The notes below the pieces were generated by a model. The model did not search any database. It was not told the origin of the DNA and saw only the letters and a program-made list of their open reading frames with translations. From Magnetococcales bacterium (GTDB lineage Bacteria; Pseudomonadota; Magnetococcia; Magnetococcales; UBA8363): a DNA stretch of 41,566 nucleotides. Both the position numbers and the translations under genes were made by a program. Shown one piece after another: positions 14,848 to 21,879 of this stretch (position 1 is its first letter; each line of letters starts with the position of its first letter). The stretch is taken from positions 1 through 41,566 of the forward strand of contig JADGCV010000020.1 in NCBI GenBank assembly GCA_015228815.1, read 5' to 3'.

Positions 14848-15705
14848 ATGATTCCATTCAAGCGGGGCCGCATCGCCGCCGTGATCCTGGTGCTGTTCGC
14901 GGGATTGGGATTTTCCGTCGTCGCCGCCATCGTCAAGGCGGTCAGCACCGAGGTCCATCCCTTCCAGCTTGTCTTCCTGCGTACTTTTTTCGGTCTGATA
15001 TGGGTATTTCCCTTTCTGCTGAGGCGGGGCGTTGCCCTGTCCCTGATCTCGGACCATCCCCGGCTGCATCTTCTGCGCGGCATGGCCGGAATTCTCGCCA
15101 TGGGAAGCGCCTTCTACGCCTATGCCCACCTGCCCCTCGCCCTGGTGACGGCCATCGGCTTCACCACACCGCTGTGGGTCATCGGGCTGGCCTGGTCGCT
15201 CTTGCATGAACGCATGGACCGGTCCTCGGGTCTGGCGACGATCATGGGCTTTTCCGGGGTTCTCCTGATGAGCCCCCCGGGGTCCAACCCATGGGAAATC
15301 GCCTGGCTTGCCGCCCTGTGCAGCCCTTTTTTCGAAGCCTTGGTCCTGGTGCTCGTCAAACGCCTGACCGCCACGGAACCCATACTCAACATCATCGCCA
15401 CCTACAGCTTCATTTCGGTCGCCTTCTGGCTGCCCGTAGCCGTATGGGTGTGGCGACCGATCACCAACCATGATCTCTTCGCCATGATCCTGGCCGCCGG
15501 CATCGCCACATCAAGCCAGGCCGCCACCATCAATGCCTATTCCATGGCCCCAGCCACCCTCATCACCCCATTTTTCTATGTTCGGTTGATCTTCATTGGG
15601 ATTATCGGGTATCTGTTCTTTCGGGAACTCCCAACCTGGAATACCTGGCTTGGCGCCATGGTGATCATCGGCAGCAACGTCGCCATTCTCAAACTCAAAG
15701 GATAA
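14848..15705 (+). CDS. EamA/DMT-family transporter
   Basis: This 285-residue hydrophobic protein has about ten membrane helices and the two repeated EamA halves of the drug/metabolite transporter superfamily. The second half carries SMAPATLITPFFYVRLIFIGIIGYLFF, and the family signature positions around AFYAYAHLPLALVTAIGFTTPLWV are typical. Substrate cannot be told from sequence; family members export amino acids, purines or other small metabolites. It starts 52 bases after the diguanylate cyclase gene on the same strand and is followed five bases later by the DUF4344 gene, so the three may be co-transcribed. Confidence 0.87.
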   Translation: MIPFKRGRIAAVILVLFAGLGFSVVAAIVKAVSTEVHPFQLVFLRTFFGLIWVFPFLLRRGVALSLISDHPRLHLLRGMAGILAMGSAFYAYAHLPLALVTAIGFTTPLWVIGLAWSLLHERMDRSSGLATIMGFSGVLLMSPPGSNPWEIAWLAALCSPFFEALVLVLVKRLTATEPILNIIATYSFISVAFWLPVAVWVWRPITNHDLFAMILAAGIATSSQAATINAYSMAPATLITPFFYVRLIFIGIIGYLFFRELPTWNTWLGAMVIIGSNVAILKLKG

Positions 15706-15710
15706 CCGTC

Positions 15711-16559
15711 GTGCCATTTTGCGGTTTCGCGCCGTCCCGCAATGATGCTCCGCGAAAAAAACGGGGTCCCTGGATCGCCCTCCTGACGATGTTTTTCGCT
15801 TTCCTCGCCCCCGCCCCGGGATTTTCCGCCCCGGGGGGAGGATTTCTCCTGGTCATGGACCCGCCCGGTCATGCCAAGGCCACCTGGGCCTGGGAACTGC
15901 TCCGGAGTTCACAACGGATGGAAACGGTGGTGCGGATCCTGGAAAACAGTTTCACGCTGCCACGGCCACTGACCATCCGCTTCGGCGAGGGACAGGGACC
16001 ATCGTATGATCCGGAACAAACGGAAATCCTTCTCCCATATCCCTTCATCGCCGATATTGCCCACCTTCTGTCCCATGGTTCCCAGAGGGATACACAACCC
16101 ATCGCAATCGATTCCAGGGCGGAATCGATGCGGAACGAAACCCTGGATGTGGTCGAATGGGTCGTCTACCATGAACTGGGGCATGCCTTCATCGATCTGT
16201 TCCATCTCCCCGTTCTGGGACGGGAAGAGGATGCCGCCGATGCCCTGGCCACGCTTCTGGCCATCGAACTGGTCGAAGGAGGGGGACGCATCGCCCTGAC
16301 CGCCGCCGACCTCCTGGGCCGCGTCGCCACCGGCGCCAGAAAAACCACAAACGCCGCCTACTGGAGCGAACACACCATCGACAAGCAGCGATTTTCCCAG
16401 GTCGTCTGCTGGGTCTACGGCAGCGACACCATCACCTTCGCCCCTCTGGCGCAAGCGGGAACCATTCCGCCTCATCGGGCAAAACGCTGCCCCGATGCCT
16501 TCGCCTCCATGGCCCAGGGATGGATGCGCCTTTTGAACCAATACATCAAACCCGCTTGA
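15711..16559 (+). CDS. Exported DUF4344-type metallopeptidase
   Basis: The 282-residue protein has a basic N-terminus (RKKRGP) and a signal peptide ending near residue 40 (APGFSA). Its core has the zinc motif HELGH at 154-158 and, 13 residues on, GREEDAADALATLLAIEL. This HELGHAxxD...GREEDAAD pairing is characteristic of DUF4344 putative metallopeptidases. The two His and the following Glu pair would be the zinc ligands and base. The start is GTG at 15711 with AAAGGA eight bases upstream; no ATG lies earlier in frame before the signal peptide. Substrate and function are unknown. It converges on the cyclase gene with a 21-base gap. Confidence 0.82.
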   Translation: MPFCGFAPSRNDAPRKKRGPWIALLTMFFAFLAPAPGFSAPGGGFLLVMDPPGHAKATWAWELLRSSQRMETVVRILENSFTLPRPLTIRFGEGQGPSYDPEQTEILLPYPFIADIAHLLSHGSQRDTQPIAIDSRAESMRNETLDVVEWVVYHELGHAFIDLFHLPVLGREEDAADALATLLAIELVEGGGRIALTAADLLGRVATGARKTTNAAYWSEHTIDKQRFSQVVCWVYGSDTITFAPLAQAGTIPPHRAKRCPDAFASMAQGWMRLLNQYIKPA

Positions 16560-16580
16560 TAAAGACACGCTTTCGACCAC

Positions 16581-17255
16581 TCATCCCAACCGTCCAAACA
16601 CCGTACAGGGGGCACTGTCAATATCTTCCATCCACAGCGGCGCGACGATCACCTGCGACAAGGTTTCAAGGGAATGATCCAGATTCATGTCCTCGATCAG
16701 CCGAATCGGCCTCCCTGAAGATTGGGGATCAAGAAAGGTCCTGTGACTTTCCCGGCCTTCCGGTCGATGGCGCCGCGCCGTCAGGGATACGAAATCCATC
16801 CCCAAGGCCCGAACCCCAGGGCGATTGTGCCGCAGCCACAACCCCACTTCCTTGTCCACGCCAGGGTTGTCCATGCTGTAGACCTCCGTGCCGCGATAAC
16901 GCTGAAAACCGGTCCGGAAAAGAACCAGATCGCATTCGCTGGTCACATGTTCCATAACCGCCAGGACGCCGATCATTTCTCCCGGACCGCAGGCGATGTC
17001 GATCAGACAGGGACTGTCGAAAATCCATTCCCCGGCGGTAAACCCGGTAACCCCCGGCCCCTGATCGAAAAAATGGGCCGGGGCATCGACATGGGTCCCC
17101 CAATGATTCTCCAGGGCGATGCGGCAAACATTGGCCGTATCGCCGCCTCGGATCGATTTGACCATCGTTCGTTCAGGCCGTGCCGCCACATCACCATAAA
17201 CAGGAACAGTCTGGCCCAACGGGTGCGATAAAAGGACCCAGCGTGTTTTTTTCAT
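16581..17255 (-). CDS. Cyclase-family (PF04199) metal-dependent hydrolase
   Basis: The 224-residue product has the cyclase/kynurenine-formamidase family motif HWGTHVDAPAHF at 51-62, supplying metal-binding His and Asp residues, and matches the family's size. Relatives hydrolyse N-formylkynurenine or open amide/lactone rings. The substrate here is unknown, and no kynurenine-pathway gene is nearby, so the kynB name is not used. I chose the ATG at 17255, where homology to the family begins (LLSHPLGQTVPVYGD). In-frame starts at 17312 and 17432 would add residues unlike the family. The ATG lacks its own ribosome site but overlaps the stop of a tiny upstream frame that has one. Confidence 0.82.
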   Translation of the reverse strand: MKKTRWVLLSHPLGQTVPVYGDVAARPERTMVKSIRGGDTANVCRIALENHWGTHVDAPAHFFDQGPGVTGFTAGEWIFDSPCLIDIACGPGEMIGVLAVMEHVTSECDLVLFRTGFQRYRGTEVYSMDNPGVDKEVGLWLRHNRPGVRALGMDFVSLTARRHRPEGRESHRTFLDPQSSGRPIRLIEDMNLDHSLETLSQVIVAPLWMEDIDSAPCTVFGRLG

Positions 17256-17275
17256 AATGGCAGTTGGATTCCCAT
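17252..17275 (-). CDS. Possible 7-codon leader peptide of the cyclase gene
   Basis: On the minus strand, GGGAGG is followed seven bases later by an ATG that opens the frame MGIQLPL. Its TGA stop overlaps the ATG of the cyclase gene in an ATGA junction (17255-17252). The cyclase start itself has no recognisable ribosome site, so translation may depend on re-initiation after this leader. This is a structural reading only; the alternative is a leaderless or weakly initiated cyclase. Confidence 0.4.
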   Translation of the reverse strand: MGIQLPL

Positions 17276-17573
17276 GGGTTTTCCTCCCGTCGAATGATTG
17301 CGGGAGCGGCATTTTCAATAGAATGTCATACCATATCCGCGACTGCCACCCAAACAAAAGAACAACCTGTATCCAAAAGCACCGAAGGGCCCAGGTCGAA
17401 AAGAGAAACCGGGTCGATTCAGTTGCATTCATTTAAATTTGCCGACCGCTTCGTCCCCGGACCATGGTTCCTGGAAAAATAACGCCAATGGCCCTATTCT
17501 TGGACCGATCGGAATTCTCATACCACTTCCGACACATTCCGAACCCAAAGCCGTCCAGTCAAGGAGTCTTGCA

Positions 17574-18602
17574 GTGGCTGTATCCTGGTTGCATGGTCCC
17601 GTTCGCCCCTCCAGCATCGCAGCACGGGAAGAGGCGAAAAAACATCTTGAAACCATGGAGAAACCACCGGGCTCCCTTGGCGTGCTCGAAGAGACTGTCA
17701 TCCGCCTGGCCGGCCTTTACGGTACCTCCCGGCCCGACCCCGATCCCGCGCGCATCCTTCTCTTCGCCGCCGATCATGGGGTCGCTGCCGCCGGGGTGAC
17801 GCCCCATTCTCAGAGCATGACCCTGGCCATGGTCGAAAACGCCCTGAAAGGGCGCAGCGCCATTGCCGTCATGGCCCGACATCTTGGATTGCAGTTGGAA
17901 ATCGTCAACGTCGGCATGTGTCATTCTCCGGAAAATACCCCAGGACTGGTCAACCAACCTGCCGCCCCCGGTTCCAACGACATTCGTTTCCGGCCTGCCA
18001 TGGACGAGGAACAACTGGCTCTGGCCATGGAGGCCGGTCGAGACGCGGTGCAACGTGCCGTCAATGACGGCATGCGCATGATCATCGCCGGTGAAATCGG
18101 CGTTGGCAAAAGCACCCCAGCCGCCGCGGTCGCCGCAGCCCTCCTTGGTATCTCACCCGAATCGGTGGCGGGACCGGGTTCCGGCCTTCATCCAGACGGA
18201 ATGGCGCGCAAGGCCCAGGTCATTCAACAGGCGCTGGATCTGCATTTGCCCGGACTCAACGGCTCGATGCAAACGGTCCGGCGATTGGGTGGATTCGACA
18301 TCGCCGCCCTTGCCGGGGCCTTCGTGACGTGCGGTCAATCGGGAATTCCCGCCCTGGTCGATGGTTTGACCGCCTCTACCGCGGCTCTGGTAGCGGTTTC
18401 GTTGCATCCAACGCTCAAGGACTGGCTTTTTTTTGGCCACCGCTCCGCCGAGCCGGGACAGTTGCCCTTGATTCGCGCCATGGATGTCATGCCTCTTTTG
18501 CACCTGGACATCAGCCTGGGAGAAGGAACCGGCGCCACCGCCGCATTTGCGCTGTTGCGCATGGCCAGTTTCCTTCAACGTGAAATTTCCTATTTTCATT
18601 GA
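17574..18602 (+). CDS. cobT: Nicotinate-nucleotide-dimethylbenzimidazole phosphoribosyltransferase
   Basis: CobT makes alpha-ribazole phosphate from dimethylbenzimidazole and nicotinate mononucleotide for the lower ligand of cobalamin. The 342-residue protein has the family landmarks in order: PPGSLG at 31-36, FAADHGVAAAGVTPHSQ, GEIGVGKSTPAAAV, and GEGTGA near 316, placing the catalytic Glu at 317 as in the Salmonella enzyme. Length matches the family. I chose GTG at 17574, which has AAGGAG seven bases upstream; an earlier frame opening at 17439 adds unlike residues. No cobalamin riboswitch was recognised in the 318-base divergent gap (17256-17573). No other cobalamin gene is in the window. 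Confidence 0.93.
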   Translation: MAVSWLHGPVRPSSIAAREEAKKHLETMEKPPGSLGVLEETVIRLAGLYGTSRPDPDPARILLFAADHGVAAAGVTPHSQSMTLAMVENALKGRSAIAVMARHLGLQLEIVNVGMCHSPENTPGLVNQPAAPGSNDIRFRPAMDEEQLALAMEAGRDAVQRAVNDGMRMIIAGEIGVGKSTPAAAVAAALLGISPESVAGPGSGLHPDGMARKAQVIQQALDLHLPGLNGSMQTVRRLGGFDIAALAGAFVTCGQSGIPALVDGLTASTAALVAVSLHPTLKDWLFFGHRSAEPGQLPLIRAMDVMPLLHLDISLGEGTGATAAFALLRMASFLQREISYFH

Positions 18603-18640
18603 TCTTGCCTCCATCGAGAGGCACGGTCCGAGTCCCTCTC

Positions 18641-20320
18641 ATGTCGCTTTCACCTTCCCCTGCCCCGGATGGTCCGGGAGACCGACACAAGGAACGGGGC
18701 AATGCGTTTCTTGCCCAGGGGCGGTTGGCGGATGCGGCGCAGGCGTATCGTTTGGCGCTGGCCTGTCAACCCGACCATCATCGTGCCATGTCCAACCTGG
18801 GAATCGTTTTCCAGGCCCAGGGACGGCTGGAAGATGCGGTGGATTGTTTTTCCAGGGCCTTGGCCATGCAACCGGAATTTGCCGCGGCACACTCCAATCT
18901 GGGCGTCGTCCTGCATCGCATGGGACGATTGCACGAGGCCCGGACCCATCTTCTGCGCGCCCTCGAACTGGAACCGGCCTATCCCGAAGCCCTTTCCAAT
19001 CTGGGCAACCTGTACCTTTCCCAGGGGCGTTGGTTGGACGCCGTTGCATGCTATCGGCGGGCCCTGACGGAAAACCCCGCTTTCCCCGATGCCCTGGCCA
19101 ATCTGGGAGTCGCGCTGCAGCATCTGGGAAACCTTTCCCAGTCGGCCCTTTGCCTCGAAGGTGCCCTGAACCTTGAACCCAACAGCCATGAATACTGGAC
19201 CAACCTCGGAGTCGTCCGGTATCGCCAGGGAAACCTGGAATCGGCCATGGCGTGTCTTGACCGTGCCTTGCGGCTCAAACCGGATCATCCCGACGCCCTG
19301 GCCAATCTGGGTTGTCTTCTCATGGAGCAGGGACACCTTTCCGAGGCCCTGTCCTGGATCGGAAAAGCGGTGCATATCGCACCGGAGCTTGCCGAGGCCC
19401 ATTTTGCCGAAAGTCTTGTCTTGTTGTTGTCGGGCGATTTTAAAAAAGGATGGGAAAAGCATGAATGGCGGTGGCGGCGGTCCGGATTTCCTCCGCATGG
19501 ACGGCCCGAGCCGCTTTGGGACGGGCATTCCCTTGCGGGACGCTCGATTCTTCTTCACTGCGAGCAGGGGTTGGGTGACAGTATCCAGTTCGTTCGCTTC
19601 GCCCCGGAGGTCAAGGCCAGGGGTGGGACGGTTCTTCTCAGGTGTCCGCAACCGCTTGCCCGCTTGATGGCCACCGCCGCAGGCATCGATCGATGGGTAT
19701 TGGAAGGGGAAGAGGGTGTGTCGTGCGATACCCAAGCCCCCTTGATGAGTCTTCCCTGGCTGCTGGGAACGACACTGGAGACCCTTCCCGCCGTCACTCC
19801 CTATCTGCACGCGACCCACCCCTCCCCCCTGCCCCGTTCCTGGATGGCTGGACCAAACATGAAAGTCGGGCTGGTCTGGCGTGGCAACCCTATGTTCCGG
19901 GATGATGGCAAACGGTCGATGGATCCCTCCCACCTGGTTCCCCTGCTCGGTCTTGCGGGAATCACCTTCATCGGATTACAGGTGGACCTGTCCCCGGGTG
20001 AACGGGAGTTTTTCGCGTCCTTCCCCAATTTTTTCGACGCCGGGAATCTTTTGACCGATTTTGCCGTTACCGCCGCCGTCATTCAGGAATTGGATCTGGT
20101 CATCTCGGTCGATACGGCAGTCCTTCACCTGGGAGGGGCCCTGGGACGGCCCACCTGGGCCTTGTTGCCCAAAACTCCCGATTGGCGCTGGCTTCTGGAA
20201 CGGGAAGATTCCCCGTGGTATCCGACCATGCGGCTTTTTCGGCAGAAAAATCGCGGCGATTGGCTGGAGGTCATGGACCGAATCGCCAGGAAACTGTCGG
20301 CGGCAAAGTACCCCCAATGA
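18641..20320 (+). CDS. TPR-repeat protein with C-terminal glycosyltransferase-9-like domain
   Basis: From about residue 15 to 275 there are seven or eight tetratricopeptide repeats of 34 residues, each with the pattern of A-NLG-x(2)-L near its centre (for example ALANLGVALQHLGNLSQSAL). The C-terminal half (about 300-555) resembles glycosyltransferase family 9/heptosyltransferase folds: GLVWRGNPMFRDDGKRSM, then LDLVISVDTAVLHLGGALGRPTWALLP with the conserved nucleotide-sugar loop. It may glycosylate proteins or cell-surface sugars, but the acceptor is unknown. The ATG at 18641 is chosen over a TTG at 18599. The gene starts 38 bases after cobT; the shared strand may only reflect read-through. 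Confidence 0.82.
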   Translation: MSLSPSPAPDGPGDRHKERGNAFLAQGRLADAAQAYRLALACQPDHHRAMSNLGIVFQAQGRLEDAVDCFSRALAMQPEFAAAHSNLGVVLHRMGRLHEARTHLLRALELEPAYPEALSNLGNLYLSQGRWLDAVACYRRALTENPAFPDALANLGVALQHLGNLSQSALCLEGALNLEPNSHEYWTNLGVVRYRQGNLESAMACLDRALRLKPDHPDALANLGCLLMEQGHLSEALSWIGKAVHIAPELAEAHFAESLVLLLSGDFKKGWEKHEWRWRRSGFPPHGRPEPLWDGHSLAGRSILLHCEQGLGDSIQFVRFAPEVKARGGTVLLRCPQPLARLMATAAGIDRWVLEGEEGVSCDTQAPLMSLPWLLGTTLETLPAVTPYLHATHPSPLPRSWMAGPNMKVGLVWRGNPMFRDDGKRSMDPSHLVPLLGLAGITFIGLQVDLSPGEREFFASFPNFFDAGNLLTDFAVTAAVIQELDLVISVDTAVLHLGGALGRPTWALLPKTPDWRWLLEREDSPWYPTMRLFRQKNRGDWLEVMDRIARKLSAAKYPQ

Positions 20321-20354
20321 TGTGACGACCCGGTGGATACGACACCATGGCCCA

Positions 20355-20894
20355 CTACCACACCCTGGGCGTAAATCCCTCCTGATTGGCGATTCGAACC
20401 GTGTTTCCAGACGGGACAATGACAAACAGCCCCTGGTTCATGGCATGCCGCGCTATGTCCTCTTCCACGGTCAATCCCGCGACAACCCCCATGATGCGAT
20501 AGTCATGGTATGTTGGAGATAATTCTCTAAACAACGGCATTTGTTCCAACAGCAAGTCAACAAAGTCCACCATCATGTTGCGCGAAACAGAAAGAAGAAA
20601 TATATCTCTGTCAATGATGACTGTCGGACCAAATTTGGCACTGAACCCCTTGTCCTGTCTGTCATATATGATCGTCGCTCGGGCTGTTTGTATTGCAATA
20701 TTATTTGGATAACCGAACATGGTCGTCCAGTTTGGAAAAATGTGTTCATCAATCAAAATTTCGATCTCATCATCCCAATGTAATCCACTCTTCGAATCAA
20801 CCGCATTGTCCTCCACGGCATCGATACCATGATTTATTCTGTGAACTATTTCGGTGACCTTCTGCCAGACGGCATCGAACGTTATCTTGTCGGA
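20355..20894 (-). CDS. Hypothetical protein related to the DUF3782-type neighbour
   Basis: The 180-residue product has no recognised catalytic motif. Its last 45 residues (GVVAGLTVEEDIARHAMNQG then LFVIVPSGNTVRIANQE) align closely with the end of the next gene (GAVAGILIDKDVDRFAMNEG, then LFVIVQSGDSVKLANKE). The N-terminus (ITFDAVWQKVTEIV) also resembles that protein's (LTFDDIWKMFQEMV). The middle is different: the coiled coil is gone and the DxVEVK nuclease motif is not visible, so it may be a degraded or regulatory paralogue. Its first ATG is at 20897-20895, with a GAGAAAGAG stretch upstream. Base composition is less GC-rich than the flanks. Confidence 0.6.
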   Translation of the reverse strand, partial: SDKITFDAVWQKVTEIVHRINHGIDAVEDNAVDSKSGLHWDDEIEILIDEHIFPNWTTMFGYPNNIAIQTARATIIYDRQDKGFSAKFGPTVIIDRDIFLLSVSRNMMVDFVDLLLEQMPLFRELSPTYHDYRIMGVVAGLTVEEDIARHAMNQGLFVIVPSGNTVRIANQEGFTPRVW

Positions 20895-21030
20895 CATGCC
20901 AAGGCACTCTTTCTCTCAATTTTTTCCAGTCGGAACACAATACCCACCTTCGGTGTCATTGCCAAACCTGGCACCCCCATGATCCGTCGCCAAGACATCA
21001 TCACTCCAGCCACCATACGGAAACTCATCG

Positions 21031-21753
21031 TCACCAGGTACGTGGTACAAACGTTTCCTTATTGGCCAGCTTGACGCTGTCGCCAGACTGAACGATAACG
21101 AACAGCCCTTCATTCATGGCGAATCGATCGACATCTTTATCGATCAGGATGCCGGCCACGGCACCCATGACCTGGGCGCCACCCTCGCCTTCGTAGAATT
21201 CCTTGAACTCGCGTATCCGTTTCAGATGATCACGGACATCCTCGACGGTCAGACGACTCTTGACCTCCACCAGGACAACGCTGTCGGTGTTGTCCACCAA
21301 CAGGTCAATCTCCATGCGCTGGCGACCGTCCAGACTCATTACCTTGACCCGAGGCGCGACACGATGCACTGGAACGCCCCGTTCGGCAAACAAGGTCTCG
21401 CAGGCCGGAGCAACAATGCCTTCGACGAACTCACCCCACCGACTACCCAGGTTGCCAACCTGCTGGCTGACCTCCTTGATCTTGCGGTCGGTTTCCTTCA
21501 TCTGCCGGTCGGTTTCCTGCATCTTGCGGTCGGTTTCCCTCATTTGCGCAGAAACTTCCTTGATTTCGCGGGCGGTTTCCCTCATTTGCGCGGAAACTTC
21601 CTTGATCTGCTGGTCGGTTTCCTTGATTTTCCGGTCCAACTCCGCTCGCCGCTCACGATCCTCCTGCCGATCCCTCCGTCTCCGCTCACGATCCTCCTGG
21701 ACCATTTCCTGGAACATTTTCCAGATGTCATCAAAAGTCAAGGCCTGCGACAT
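21031..21753 (-). CDS. Coiled-coil DUF3782-type protein with PD-(D/E)xK-like nuclease core
   Basis: Residues about 20-95 form a highly charged coiled coil made of near-repeats such as KETDRKIKEVSAQMRETD; the DNA is correspondingly repetitive at 21480-21640. The C-terminal half has MEIDLLVDNTDSVVLVEVKS, the D-x(n)-ExK arrangement of the PD-(D/E)xK nuclease fold. Proteins of this DUF3782 type are common in multi-copy families in filamentous and magnetotactic bacteria; their function is unknown. I chose the ATG at 21753 with GGAG nine bases upstream; a GTG one codon earlier is equally usable. The neighbour at 20355 is a shorter relative. Confidence 0.78.
   Translation of the reverse strand: MSQALTFDDIWKMFQEMVQEDRERRRRDRQEDRERRAELDRKIKETDQQIKEVSAQMRETAREIKEVSAQMRETDRKMQETDRQMKETDRKIKEVSQQVGNLGSRWGEFVEGIVAPACETLFAERGVPVHRVAPRVKVMSLDGRQRMEIDLLVDNTDSVVLVEVKSRLTVEDVRDHLKRIREFKEFYEGEGGAQVMGAVAGILIDKDVDRFAMNEGLFVIVQSGDSVKLANKETFVPRTW
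21480..21640. repeat. Degenerate tandem repeat encoding the coiled coil
   Basis: Units of about 21 bases around TTGCGGTCGGTTTCC recur at least six times, alternating with a TTTGCGC(A/G)GAAACTTCC unit. They encode the charged heptad-like repeats (KETDRK, AQMRET) of the DUF3782-type protein. Unit number could vary between strains without changing the frame. Confidence 0.65.
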
Positions 21754-21879
21754 CACGATGTCTCCCGTTTACAATGACGAAATCGACGCATCCTTAAAGG
21801 ATGGTTGCGGTTGGCGGAAAAAAAGTCAAGGTTCAATGCGGATTCCAGAATCCATTCCGACAAGAAAATCAATGAACAA

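Noticed and set aside
17256-17573. Cobalamin riboswitch before cobT
   Set aside because: I could not find the conserved B12-box or a suitable folded core; only a normal ribosome site is evident.
18650-19933. A 427-codon open frame on the minus strand opposite the TPR gene
   Set aside because: The plus strand has regular 34-residue TPR units; the minus frame only mirrors them.
20895-21030. A further decayed copy of the DUF3782-type gene between the two paralogues
   Set aside because: No matching residues were found in any frame on either strand.
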